From NCBI GenBank assembly GCA_014529385.2, contig CM043959.1:60030253-60094252 (forward strand): a stretch of 64,000 bases of DNA. The letters run 5' to 3'. How positions within the stretch are numbered: the first letter of the stretch is position 1; the number at the start of each line of letters is the position of its first letter. Origin of the DNA: Adiantum capillus-veneris. Taxonomy: Eukaryota > Streptophyta > Polypodiopsida > Polypodiales > Pteridaceae. Positions 46,841 to 56,268 of the stretch are shown one piece after another. Position numbers and translations under genes: made by a program. The notes beneath the pieces are model-generated. The model saw nothing but the letters and a program-made list of their open reading frames with translations. It searched no databases and was not told the origin of the DNA.

Positions 46841-47471
46841 CACGATATACGTGGTTCACCCAATGTGGGCTACGTCCACGGGAAAGCAGCCACTCAATGG
46901 CTTTAGTACTTCAAATCAAGAAGTAGATTACAAAGAGAATATACCCTTTTGGAGCTCCCGCGTTGCTTCACTCTCACCACCTCACACCCACATTCTTGCA
47001 TCAACTTCACACTATGAAATGTGTGTAGTAATGGCCTCCTTTTATAGGCCAAAAGGGCTACCCTCTCTCATGAGAGGCAGCCATGTATAGCCGCCCTTGT
47101 GTAAATAATTCCAAATCGGACCCTCCAATCCGCCCATGTGTGGCTACCCTTGAGAAGACAAGTCCTGCTTTGAAATCGGCCACCGGCCATTCCCTTCCGA
47201 CCACCAGCCCCACCGGCCACCGGCCAACCGGCCAACCGACCGATCGTTTTCTGACCACTTTCGGCCGCCGTCCGGCCATAATATTCTGGCAAAAAGGAAT
47301 ATTCCGGGCTCGAGACTGGGCGTGAAAATTTTGGTTTCTGACGAGTGATTTTATTTTTTGGTGAATTATTTTTCTTCATGCACGATGGCTTCTCCTCATA
47401 ATGGGATCTTTACAAATGTGCATTTTTAACACAAAAAATTACAAGGGGTAAATTAGGCTCCATACTTAACA
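46691..47471 (-). repeat. 3' LTR of the inner copia (781 bp)
   Basis: On the plus strand it starts TGTTAGG and ends CTTAACA. It shares with 62709-63421 the (AG)n tract, the CACGATATACGTGG palindrome-like word and the CCGGCCAACCG stretches. Longer AG and GGCCACCGG runs explain the size difference. Confidence 0.92.
46780..46836 (+). repeat. (AG)n tract in the 3' LTR of the inner copia
   Basis: About 28 AG units; the partner LTR has about 20 at 62800-62840, so it changed after insertion. Confidence 0.93.
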
Positions 47472-47483
47472 ATCTCCCACTTG
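47472..47483 (-). promoter_or_regulatory. Polypurine tract of the inner copia
   Basis: On the minus strand AAGTGGGAGAT abuts TGTTAAG of the 3' LTR. Confidence 0.8.
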
Positions 47484-47533
47484 GAGACTAATCTCCAAAC
47501 CAAACCTGTGAGACTGCTTTCCATCCAGAATTC

Positions 47534-48480
47534 TTATCCTTGAATTCCGATTGAAGATGAGCAAAAGCTCAACTTCTCCTTATTGACCACCTTTGTAAAC
47601 ATGTCTGCAAGATTTTCACTTGTATGCACTTTTCCTAGCTTTAGATGTCCCTCTTCCAAAAGAGTGTGTATGAAGTGATATCTCACCTCAATGTGCTTCG
47701 CCCTTGAATGAAAGGCTGAGTTCTTCGCAAGATGGATAGCGCTTTGGATATCACTGTACAAGACACAATTGTCTTGTTTGAATCCAAGCTCTTCTAAGAA
47801 TCTGTGAAGCCACGTAATTTCTTTGCTTGCCTCCCTCATTGCTACATAATCTGCTTCCGTGGTAGAAAGTGAGACCACTTTCTCTAGCTTTGAAGCCAGC
47901 TTACTACTGTGCCTCCAACCGTGAAGACATAGCTAGTAGTGCTCCTTCGAGTATCTTTGTCACCTGCCATATCTGCATCAGCATATCCTTCTAGAAAAAT
48001 ATCAGTTCCTCCAAAAACAAAGCATTTGTTGTTGTCGCTTTTAGATACCTAAGTATCCAATTCACAGCCTACCAGTGCTCTTTACCTGGGTTGTCCATGA
48101 ACCTACTTACAACTCCCATTGCATGTGCAATGTATGGCCTTGTCTAGACCATAGCATACATAAGAACCTATCGCTGCAGCATATGGAAGTTTAGACATAT
48201 AGTCTATCTTCTCTTGTGTCTTTGGACACATATCCTTGGTTAGTTTAAAGTGACCAGTCAAAGGTGTAGAAATCGTTTTGCATTTTGCATTGCAAACCTT
48301 TCTAGTACCTTCTTGATGTAATCCTCTTGAGGTAGCTTTTTTGTCTTCTTCGTCCTTTCCCTTGATATCTTCATACCAAGTATCCTCTTTGCAGCACCTA
48401 AATCTTTCATTGAAAAAGATTTAGACAACTTCTCATTTAGGTCTTTGATGTCCTGCATGTTAGCACTTGCAATCATAACA
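47534..48480 (-). pseudogene. Copia RT C-terminal part and RNase H
   Basis: RNase H at 47878-47534: SLSTTEADYVAMREASKEI, LYSDIQSAIHLAKN, HSRAKHIEVRYHFI and ENLADMFTK. RT end at 48476-48258: IASANMQDIKDLNEKLSKSF and LGMKISRERTKKT. Between 47880 and 48258 several frames alternate, so the gene is broken. It degrades RNA in the cDNA intermediate. Confidence 0.92.
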
Positions 48481-49084
48481 TTAGGATAATGAACTTCCTA
48501 TCTCCCAAATTCTTCGTGTAAACGCAATGATCTGAGTTGCATCTTCTGAATCCATGATCTAACATCCATTGATCGAGCTTCAAGTACCATTGTCTTGATG
48601 CTTGCTTTAAACCATACAAGCTTTCCTTTAATGTGCAAACCATTTTCTCCTTACCTTTTACTTCATACCCCTTTGGTTGAAGCATGTAAATTTCCTCCTC
48701 TAAGTCACCGTGAGGGAGTGCCGTATTTACATCTATTTGCTCAAGATATAGATCATGAGCAGCCACAAGGCTTAAGACAAGCCTAATTGAGTTCATTTTT
48801 ACAACAGGAAAAAATATTTCATTGAAGTCAATAACTTTCTTTTGAGAAAACCCTTTTACCACAAGCCTAGACTTGTACCTTTTCTTCCCACCTTCTTCTT
48901 CCTTCAACTTGTACACCCATTTGTTTTGAAGTGCCCGCTTACCTTTAGGCAACTCAACCAACTCCAATGATTGGTTGCGATGTAGTGAGTCCATCTCCAC
49001 AGGCATGCTCTTCGTCCATTCTTCTTTGGATTTGTGTTGTATAGCTTCTTCATATGATTCCCGCTCTTCAGAATCTGAGGTCAA
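48473..49084 (-). pseudogene. Copia reverse transcriptase N-terminal part
   Basis: About 203 codons: EEWTKSMPVEMDSLHRN, NKWVYKLKEEEGGKKRYKSRLV, LVLSLVAAHDLYLEQIDVNTAL (first catalytic Asp), QPKGYEVKGKEKMVCTL, KESLYGLKQASRQWYLKLD. It ends at a frame break just before the YVDDM box, which lies in the neighbouring frame. Confidence 0.93.
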
Positions 49085-49141
49085 GAGATGGTTGAAGGAA
49101 GGAACAAACCTTTCTGGAGGTCTACTTGCTCTTGTAGATAT

Positions 49142-49847
49142 TCAGGGAATAGGTTGAGGCTCCTCATTTGGTTGACGTTGTTGCACATTGTCACCGTTTA
49201 CTGTCCTTGAGTCTTCACCGTCCTCAAGCTCCATGTACTCATCACCTGTTTCTTTTGTTTGTTTTCTTTCCAAGTAATCTTTGTACATATTTTGTTCATT
49301 AAAAATTACATCCCTACTCCTAAAGATTTTACCATCTTCAGGATTCCATAGGAGATACCCAAAGTCACCTTCTCCATAGCCAATGAAGAAACACTTTTTG
49401 GACTTTGCATCTAGCTTTGATCTTAGGCTTCTATCTATGTGCATGAAAGCCTCACACCCAAAAACTTTGAGAAATGCATAATTCACCGGTTTATCTGTCC
49501 ATGCCTCTTCTGGAAATTCCCCATCCAATGTTGTTGAGGGTGAACGGTTGATTAAGTACACAGATGTACTTACTGCTTCCACCCAAAGCTCAATCGGTAG
49601 GCCTGCATGTAGCTATATGCTTCGTGCTCGCTCCATGATTGTTCTGTTCATCCTTTTGAAAATGCCATTTTATTGAGGTATCCTTGTGGTTGTCTTTTGC
49701 CTCCAAATGCCATTGCTAGCACAAAAGCTTGGCTGCAATATTCGCCTCCATTGTTGGCTCTGAGGCATTTAACCTTAGTACCTGTTTCATTCTCCACAAA
49801 GGCTTTCCACCTTTGAAATATGGAAAAAACATTGGATTTATTCTTCA
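49142..49847 (-). pseudogene. Copia integrase, C-terminal two thirds
   Basis: The core resumes at KNKSNVFSIFQRWKAFV after element B, with CLRANNGGEY where the family has D-N-G-G-E-Y (catalytic Asp changed to Asn). A frame break lies near 49640, then VEAVSTSVYLINRSPS, DKPVNYAFLKVFGCEAFMHI and FFIGYGEGDFGYLLWNP. Integrase inserts element cDNA. Confidence 0.9.
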
Positions 49848-49851
49848 TTAC
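49848..49851. repeat. Left target-site duplication of element B (TTAC)
   Basis: TTAC precedes GGGT of element B and recurs at 61099-61102. Collapsing to one copy gives the uninterrupted copia reading WVYVMKNKSN on the minus strand. Confidence 0.95.
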
Positions 49852-49881
49852 GGGTGAAAGCATGGTTTGGTGGTGCAAAAA
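49852..49881 (+). repeat. Left terminal inverted repeat of element B
   Basis: GGGTGAAAGCATGGTTTGG then TGGTGCAAAAA; pairs with 61069-61098. Confidence 0.95.
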
Positions 49882-50127
49882 AAGGACCTATTTTGCTTTT
49901 ACCTGGTTGGTACTTCTACATATGTCCACACTTTGGAGGGAACCTTTTTTTTCATCTATGTTAAAGAATGGTAGGAGGGAAATTTGTATGATTTAAACTT
50001 TCTGTGAAAGAAAACGTGGATGGGGCAATAAGTAATGCGAGTGGTGTTTTGAAACCGTGCCAAAAGTCCCATCACAGACTGCGTTTGTGAGTGGTGCAGT
50101 TGCTCAACACATTTTCCAGCTTCCACC

Positions 50128-53100
50128 TTGCTCTCTTATTACATCGCATTCTGCAAACCACTGCAGGTAACAAGCTCCCCGGCTACTCACAATCAGGAAG
50201 ATAAAGACGCCAACGAGAAAATCAGCAGGCCAGACAATGGGAAAAAGAAGAAGAGGACAATGGATGCAAAATCCCCTCGGAACATCGACACCCTAAATAC
50301 GAGGGCTAGCAAGGGGGCCTCCTTTGTGGAGAGGGAGAAACCTGCTGTGTCCATGGAGACTTCATTTAAGCCTGGGCCTCTTTTTGCTGATGATGAGACT
50401 CCACGGTCATCTACAACATCTAAAGGTAGGTGCTATGAGAGCTGTGCGTTTTCTGGTGATTTACCATTTTATTTTCCATGCATGCAAGCTTCTGCATGTC
50501 TTTTATCTGATGAGGTATGAATTTGCTTTTTTTGCATGCAGCAAGTACATGTGCATGTTTGGGATCTTCTTAGGAATTTAGGGTTTAGGAAAGTTACAAA
50601 GTTACATGTATAAGCTGCTCTTTAGATTACTAACTTACATGCATGCAAGTGGAAAAATCAGTATATGTTGTGCATGAGCATAGCACAAAGTTGAAGCTCA
50701 GTAGGGATGTCAGCATAACCAAATTTGGTTAGTACCAAATTTGGTACTAACCAGTACCAAATTTGATACTAACCACTACCAAATTTGGCTTTGTACACAA
50801 TTGAATTTTGCAATTGTCACATGAATGAGATACATTCATTTCATTCCATGTGTTTTGTTTTGCACAACTGAAATGAGGCATATAATGAGGGCATGTCTTT
50901 ACTTGCGTGTTGTTTCCACATCGCAAGAAAAAACAAGATGGAGGAGTACCCTATCTTGACAAAGTTCTGCTATACAGCACAAGAGCTTCATGATGAGTAT
51001 GGATTGAGCATGGAGGGGGTGCTGCCAAAGGATCTTACGGAAGATGACATCCCCGATGACCAGTGGCTCACTGTATTCAGGCATTCCAGCCAGAAGAAGA
51101 CAAAGATTTACTTAAATCACGTGGAGCCACGGCTTCAGGATGAATGCAGGTTCCTATTCCATAAGGTGTACCAAGCCCCACCATCATGTGGGGAGATCAC
51201 TGCAAAATTTGCCTGCTGTTTTGCATATGAGAAGTGTCATGTAGCCACAAAAGACCCTGCGGGCCACAGGGTTGCATGGGCCAGGTTTGGTGAGAGTGTA
51301 CTCAACATGTGTTCCTCCCGACCAGGAGGCTTGGAAAAGAAGGTTGAGAATTGGAGAAAGGAAAACGGTGCGTCCCAAGGAGGCAACCCGTCAAATAGCA
51401 AGAAGCCCCGACTTACGCCAGTCTCGGTAGTATGCCCCCTACACAGAAAGTCCCCCCACAGCGTCATGAGGAGAAGACACCTGATTATATTGCGGACCTT
51501 GAAGCTATGGTTGTGAGAGTCCCTCGGACATGTGTCGGGGTAGCCGATAGGCTGAAAGAGCTGACAATGTCTCTGAAGCAGAAGAAGGAAACACTCTTGA
51601 GGGCAGAGGGTTCCAATAAACTTGTCAAGCAGATTATGGACGACATCAAGGAATATGAGACCCAACTGGAAACACTGAGAGATGCCAACACTGGTGATGA
51701 TGCAAAAATCAATGTGATAGAAGCTGATTTGGCTGGCAGTCAAAGGATGCTACGTCGATACGGAATCAGTGAAGATACGTCATTGCGCGACAAGGAGATT
51801 CTAGAGCAACAGGTGCTGGTAGTTTTGGTAGAACTGTTTATGCTTGGTTTGGTGGGATTGGTAGTGTTAGGTACCTTTGGTAGAATTTTTTATGCTTGGT
51901 TTGGTGGGATTGGTAGTGTTAGGTACCTTTGATAGAGCTGTTTATGCTTGGTTTGGTGGGATTGGTAGTATTAGGTACTCATGGTAGAACTGTTTTTATT
52001 CTAGGTAGTTTATGGTTTCCTTCTGTCTTATGGTTTGGTATTTCTGGTACTATGAAGAAGTTTTGGTACTTTAAGGTACTTTTTGAAAGTGTTGCAAAAG
52101 GTGTTATGGTAGTTTTATTCTGATAGCTTTGGTAGTTTTGCTAGTTTTGGTACTTTTAGGTACTATTTGAAAGTGCTGCAAATGTGTAATGGGTAGTTTG
52201 ATTTTGGTAATTTTGGTAGTTTTTGAAAGTGCTGCAAAAAGTGTTTCTTTGGTAGTCTTGGTAGTTTTGGTTGTTTTGGTACTATTTGAAAGTTTGATTT
52301 TGGGAGTTTTGGTACTTTTGGTACTTTTAGGTACTATTTGAAAGTGCTGCAAAAAGTGGCTTCTGTAGTTTGATTTGGTAGTTTTGGTAGTTTTGGTACT
52401 TTTAGGTACTATTTGAAAGTGCTGCAAAAAAGTGGGTTTGGTAGTTTGATTTTGGTAGTTTTGGTACTTTTAGGTACTATTTGAAAGTACTGCAAAAAGC
52501 TTGTTTGATAGTTTTGGGTACTTTTAGGTACTATTTGAAAGTGATGCAAAAAGCTTGTTTGGTAGTTTGATTTTGGTAGTTTTGGTACTTTTAGGTACTA
52601 TTTGAAAGTGCTTCAAAAAGTGGCTTTTGGTAGTTTTGGTACTTTTAGGTACTATTTGAAAGTGCTGCAAAAAGTGGCTTTTGGTAGTTTTGATAAGGTT
52701 TGGGTAGTTTAGTTCTGCATTGAGGGTATTTATATGTTTTTGGTACTATATGATTCCCGAGTTTGGTAGTTTTGGTGGTTTTGGTAGTTTGGGTTCTGTT
52801 TCGTAGTACAGTACTTAGAAGTACCAGTCTCGGTATGACTTCTTGGTAGTTTTTGAAACTAATTGGGACCGCTGGTTGTCAACAGGCTGAGTATGACACT
52901 CTGGAGAAAAAATGGAAGGAAGGTCAAGAGCATACCCTATTTGTGAAGGAGATGTTGTCTGATATCAGGCTTGGGAAGAGGTTCCTACTATATCCTAGGC
53001 CCCAGGTTAATGATTCGGTAAATGTGATCCCGGTGTTTGGTATGTGTGTTGCATGTGGTGAGCCCTTGGAGTGCGCACATGTAGTCGGAACCTTCATGCT

Positions 53101-54010
53101 AGAGTGCCGACACCAGTATCATCCCTTGTGCTTCAGTGCTCTGTTACAAAGCAGGGATCAGTGTGTCAAGCCGGGTAGTAATATGGTAATCTCTGATTTG
53201 GCAAAGTCCTGGGCCAGTGGGCTTCAAGTTGTCAAGAGTAAGTATGTGTGCATTTTTTAATACATATGCGCACTTGCAACTCAATGTGGTTTTCATACAA
53301 GTTAGTATGTGCTGTCTTTCTTTGTGTTTGCAGAGGAGCAGGATGCTGCTGTTGCTGACCAGCGCGCCACAAAGTTGGCTGCAAGTCGAATATGGGACGT
53401 GGACGAGGTGACAAGGGAGATATCAGATGTTCTCCACGATCTGAAGCAAGGTGTAGGGAAAGACAATGTGACGGGGCAAAGATGTGAGGCAACAGGTGAC
53501 AACGAAAGTAAAAGTGAGGAGGAGGCCAGAGATAATAAAAAGACAGGTGACAGCGAAAGTAAAAGCGAGGAGGAGGCCAGAGATGGTAAAAAGACTAAGG
53601 ACAAGGAGGAAGGTAAAGTCCCTGTTGTTGTGGAGCTGGATGCGGAGGAAAGCCAGGATGCTGCCAACACAAAGCTCGATGAAGCAACGGCCAAGAAGGG
53701 AGAGGAAGAACCCACAAAGGGGGGTGCTGGGGAGGGGGTGGAAACCACAAAGGGGAGTGAAGGGGAGGTCAAAGAGGGGTCGGAAGGCAACAAAGATCGG
53801 AGGGAGGCCGAGGATGAGCAGGAAGAAGTACTTGCGAATGATACTGTTGTGGACAACACCGACGGGGGCGTTGACTCTACTGCTGTCGATGCTGTTTCGA
53901 AGCAAAGAGGTGATTCCCCTGATTCCGTGACCCTGCAGGAACTTTTTTGTTTGCAGAGAAAGAAGCGCAATCGCGCCTGTGATCAATTATCCCGTGCATG
54001 CAAACTGTAG
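50128..54010 (+). CDS. Element B accessory gene: novel N-domain, coiled coil, RING-like zinc finger, acidic tail (spliced)
   Basis: Inferred exons: ~50128-50425 (basic; GTAGGT donor), 50928-51812, 52886-53237, 53334-54010. The last two junctions are GT-AG and phase-compatible. The first junction's phase is unresolved, so translation may instead start at ATG 50938. Within exon 2 the frame shifts near 51370-51430; a 53-base GT-AG intron (51368-51420) would fix it, otherwise it is a lesion. The domain at ~50990-51240 is shared with element A (WLTVFRHSSQKKT, KVYQAPPSCGEI). A coiled coil follows (LKELTMSLKQKKETLL, ANTGDDAKINVIEADL). Then CVACGEPLEC with CRHQYHPLCF is RING-like (C-x2-C, C-x-H-x2-H-x2-C), and a long Glu/Lys/Asp tail with repeated SKSEEEARD ends the protein. 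Probably a self-associating zinc protein aiding transposition; function inferred. Confidence 0.7.
50711..50790. repeat. Cluster of ACCAAATTTGGT palindromes in the first intron
   Basis: Four copies of ACCAAATTTGG/TACCAAATTTGGTAC within 80 bp, inside intron 50426-50927. Confidence 0.9.
51813..52885. repeat. Intron array of GGTAGTTTTGGTACTTTTAGG units (element B)
   Basis: The intron between coiled-coil and RING exons (GT at 51813, AG at 52884-52885). It consists largely of units around GGTACTTTTAGGTACTATTT plus GAAAGTGCTGCAAAAAG, spaced 45-90 bp apart, with copies at 52150, 52325, 52400, 52468, 52525, 52590 and 52645. Earlier part: GTTTGGTGGGATTGGTAG units. Confidence 0.9.
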
Positions 54011-54396
54011 CCAATGAGAATCTATTGTATTCTGCACTTTGTGATTTTTAGTGATGACTGAGTCAACTTGATTTTTTGGCCCTGAGCTTTATCTGTTCTC
54101 TCTATCTAGTTCTGTGTTGGTATGTTACCTTTCGTTACAGTACTGTTTTAGTTGTCCTCACTATATGTGCATTATAGTACCAAATTTGGTACTTTTTGGT
54201 ACTGTTGAACTTGGGTGCATGTCTGTCCACTATTACAATACCAATTTGGTACTTCTTGAACTTGCGATTTCGGATAGTCCTTATCACTTGTGCAATACAG
54301 TACCAAATTTGGTAGTTTTTGGACTAGTTTTCTGTTTTAGATATGATGTTTGCGCTGTGTATTTGTCCCCACTCATTATGTTTGTTGGTGCTGTAG
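54011..54396 (+). other. Gap between accessory gene and FCP1-like gene of element B
   Basis: Holds three TACCAAATTTGGTA-type copies (54178, 54235, 54300) spaced about 60 bp, plus a T-rich run ending in GCTGTAG at 54393, a plausible splice acceptor. It may be an intron joining the two coding blocks into one gene. Confidence 0.55.
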
Positions 54397-55238
54397 TAAG
54401 TTGGTGGCTAGAGGAGACGCTGGCAAGCACATTGTTGCAGCCTGATGTGGTTGCTAGACGTGGGCGGATGATTGTGCTTGATCTTAATGGCGTGCTACTA
54501 ACTAGCTGCAGCGAAATCCATGAGGAACTTGAGTGCCTGCCAAAGGAGCACACGCCACGGGTAGTCTATCTCCAAAAGAATGTAATTTGTCTTGTAAGGT
54601 CGGATGCGGAGCAGTTCATCCTACGGCTTAAACAGAAAGCCAGCCTAGTGTTGTGGTCCTGCTGTAGAAGGGAAAAACTGTTACACATGGTGAACGCGTG
54701 CTTCCCCAACCATAGAAGGCAAAAATATTTTGCAGGTAAAGCATGCCCGCTTTGAATGTTGCAGGACATAAGTTATGCATATCTCTAACCTCTTTTTTTG
54801 GCATTAGCAGATATTCTCTCCCAAGAGGACTGTGAAATATGGTGGCCCCGTATGTCGGAGGTGCCGGTTGTGCCCAAACACATGGGCGATAAGCCCGTTT
54901 TCCTGAAGAAGCTACGGACATTGTGGGCAAGGCACCCGAAGTACGATGCCAGCAGCACTATTCTTGTAGATGATTGTAGATACAAGTCTCTTAAAAATGA
55001 TTATGAAAACTGTATGGCAATTCGATCATACGATCCCATGGTAGTAGGAACCGATTACCCGTTTTACTTGCTGGATTTTGTTTTACCTTGGTTGCTCGGG
55101 TGGATAAGGGATCGGTACCCAACAGCGTACACTCGCAAAAACACAGTCTTTGACACTGAAGATGATATTTTTGGGTACATTACTGATTACTTCATACAGA
55201 TGGAGGGGTACTCCTATAAATTTGATCCCCCGAGGTAG
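54397..55238 (+). CDS. FCP1/NIF-like HAD phosphatase-fold protein carried by element B
   Basis: Two exons, ~54397-54735 and 54811-55238, joined by a GT-AG intron with matching phase 1; stop at 55236-55238. HAD/FCP1 motifs: RMIVLDLNGVLLTS (motif I; second Asp is Asn), ASLVLWSCCRREKL (motif II position), KPVFLKKLRTLWARHP, and STILVDDCRYKSLKN (motif III with paired Asp), then DFVLPWLLGWI. FCP1/SCP enzymes remove phosphate from Ser/Thr, best known on the Pol II CTD. DLNG instead of DxDxT keeps the nucleophilic Asp but lacks the general acid, so activity is doubtful; a phospho-binding role is possible. The frame is open, unlike the element A homologue. The 5' end is uncertain: it may start upstream by splicing. 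Confidence 0.82.
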
Positions 55239-55552
55239 CAGATTGCCATAATCATGTAAATAGTGGAATTTTGTAACCCGATACTATACATAATGGAAAA
55301 CCACTTCTCTTGTTCAGACTGTCTTGGTATCTTGATCTCTACTGTTGAAACCTCTGACTAATTTTGTTGAAACCTCTTGGAGCTAACTAGGTTGCCCAAC
55401 ATTTTAATTTTGAGGCAGATAGCATCTATGTTTGGCATACCTTTCATGTTATCAACGTAGTTCTAGACATTGCTCAAGGTGGTCGTATCAAATACGAATA
55501 GACAAACTGAAAAATACCAAGAAATAAAGTAAACCATAAGTGATACATCAAG
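55239..55552. other. 3' flank of the FCP1-like gene
   Basis: AT-rich, no coding potential; presumed 3' UTR and convergent spacer before the palindrome array. Confidence 0.5.
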
Positions 55553-56130
55553 TTCAAGGAGTACCAAATTGTACCAAATTTGGTACTGTAATAGTAGACA
55601 GGAGTGCACCCAAGTTCAACACAGTACCAAAAAGTACCAAATTTGGTACTGTAATAGTGGACCGACGTGCACCCAAGTTCAACAGTACCAGAAAGTAGAG
55701 ATATAGTGAGGACAACTGAAACAGTAATGTAATGAAAGGTAACATACCAACACAGAACCAGATAAAGCAATAAAGTAAACCATAAGTGATACAGCAAGTT
55801 CAAGCAGTTCCAATTTGGTACTGTAATAGTGGACAGACGTGCACCCAAGTTCAACAGTACCAAAAAGTACCAAATTTGGTACTGTAATAGTGGACAGAGA
55901 AGCACCCAAGTTCAGCACCCAAGTTCAACAGTACCAAAATGTACCAAATGCACATATAGTGAGGACAACTGAAACAGTAATGTAATGAAAGGTAACATAC
56001 CAACACAGAACTAGATAGAGAGAACAGATAAAGCTCAGGGCCAAAAAATCAAGTTGACTCAGTCACTAAAAAGCACATAGTGCGGAATACACTTGGTACT
56101 GTTGACTACCAGAATTGGTACTATTGACTA
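55553..56130. repeat. Array of GTACCAAATTTGGTAC palindromes between the convergent genes
   Basis: At least five GTACCAAATTTGGTAC or close copies (55571, 55632, 55865 and others) embedded in larger units with TAATAGTGGACAGACGTGCA. A segment is also an inverted copy of the region around 54110-54250 (AGGACAACTGAAACAGTAAT at 55710 and 55963 versus its complement near 54140), so the two flanks of the FCP1-like gene could pair. Confidence 0.88.
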
Positions 56131-56268
56131 CCAGATTCAGTTGTTCAATCAGGGCTTCTCATTGCCCTCAAGTAACATGGATGCACCTTCGTTGCTCTCA
56201 TCATCATGATATGGCATGCTATTCTATATCCTCCCATATAGTAGACAACTTGTATTGTAAAATTTGAC

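Noticed and set aside
52104-52427. Lys/Thr-rich minus-strand frame (KTTKTTK repeats)
   Set aside because: Artefact of the GGTAGTTTTGG intron repeat.
53302-53986. Long Ser/Leu-rich open frames on the minus strand
   Set aside because: Shadows of the acidic Glu/Lys-rich exon on the plus strand.
55474-55918. Minus-strand open frames rich in TVPNLVLFG repeats
   Set aside because: Produced by translation of the GTACCAAATTTGGTAC array; no start context or domain.
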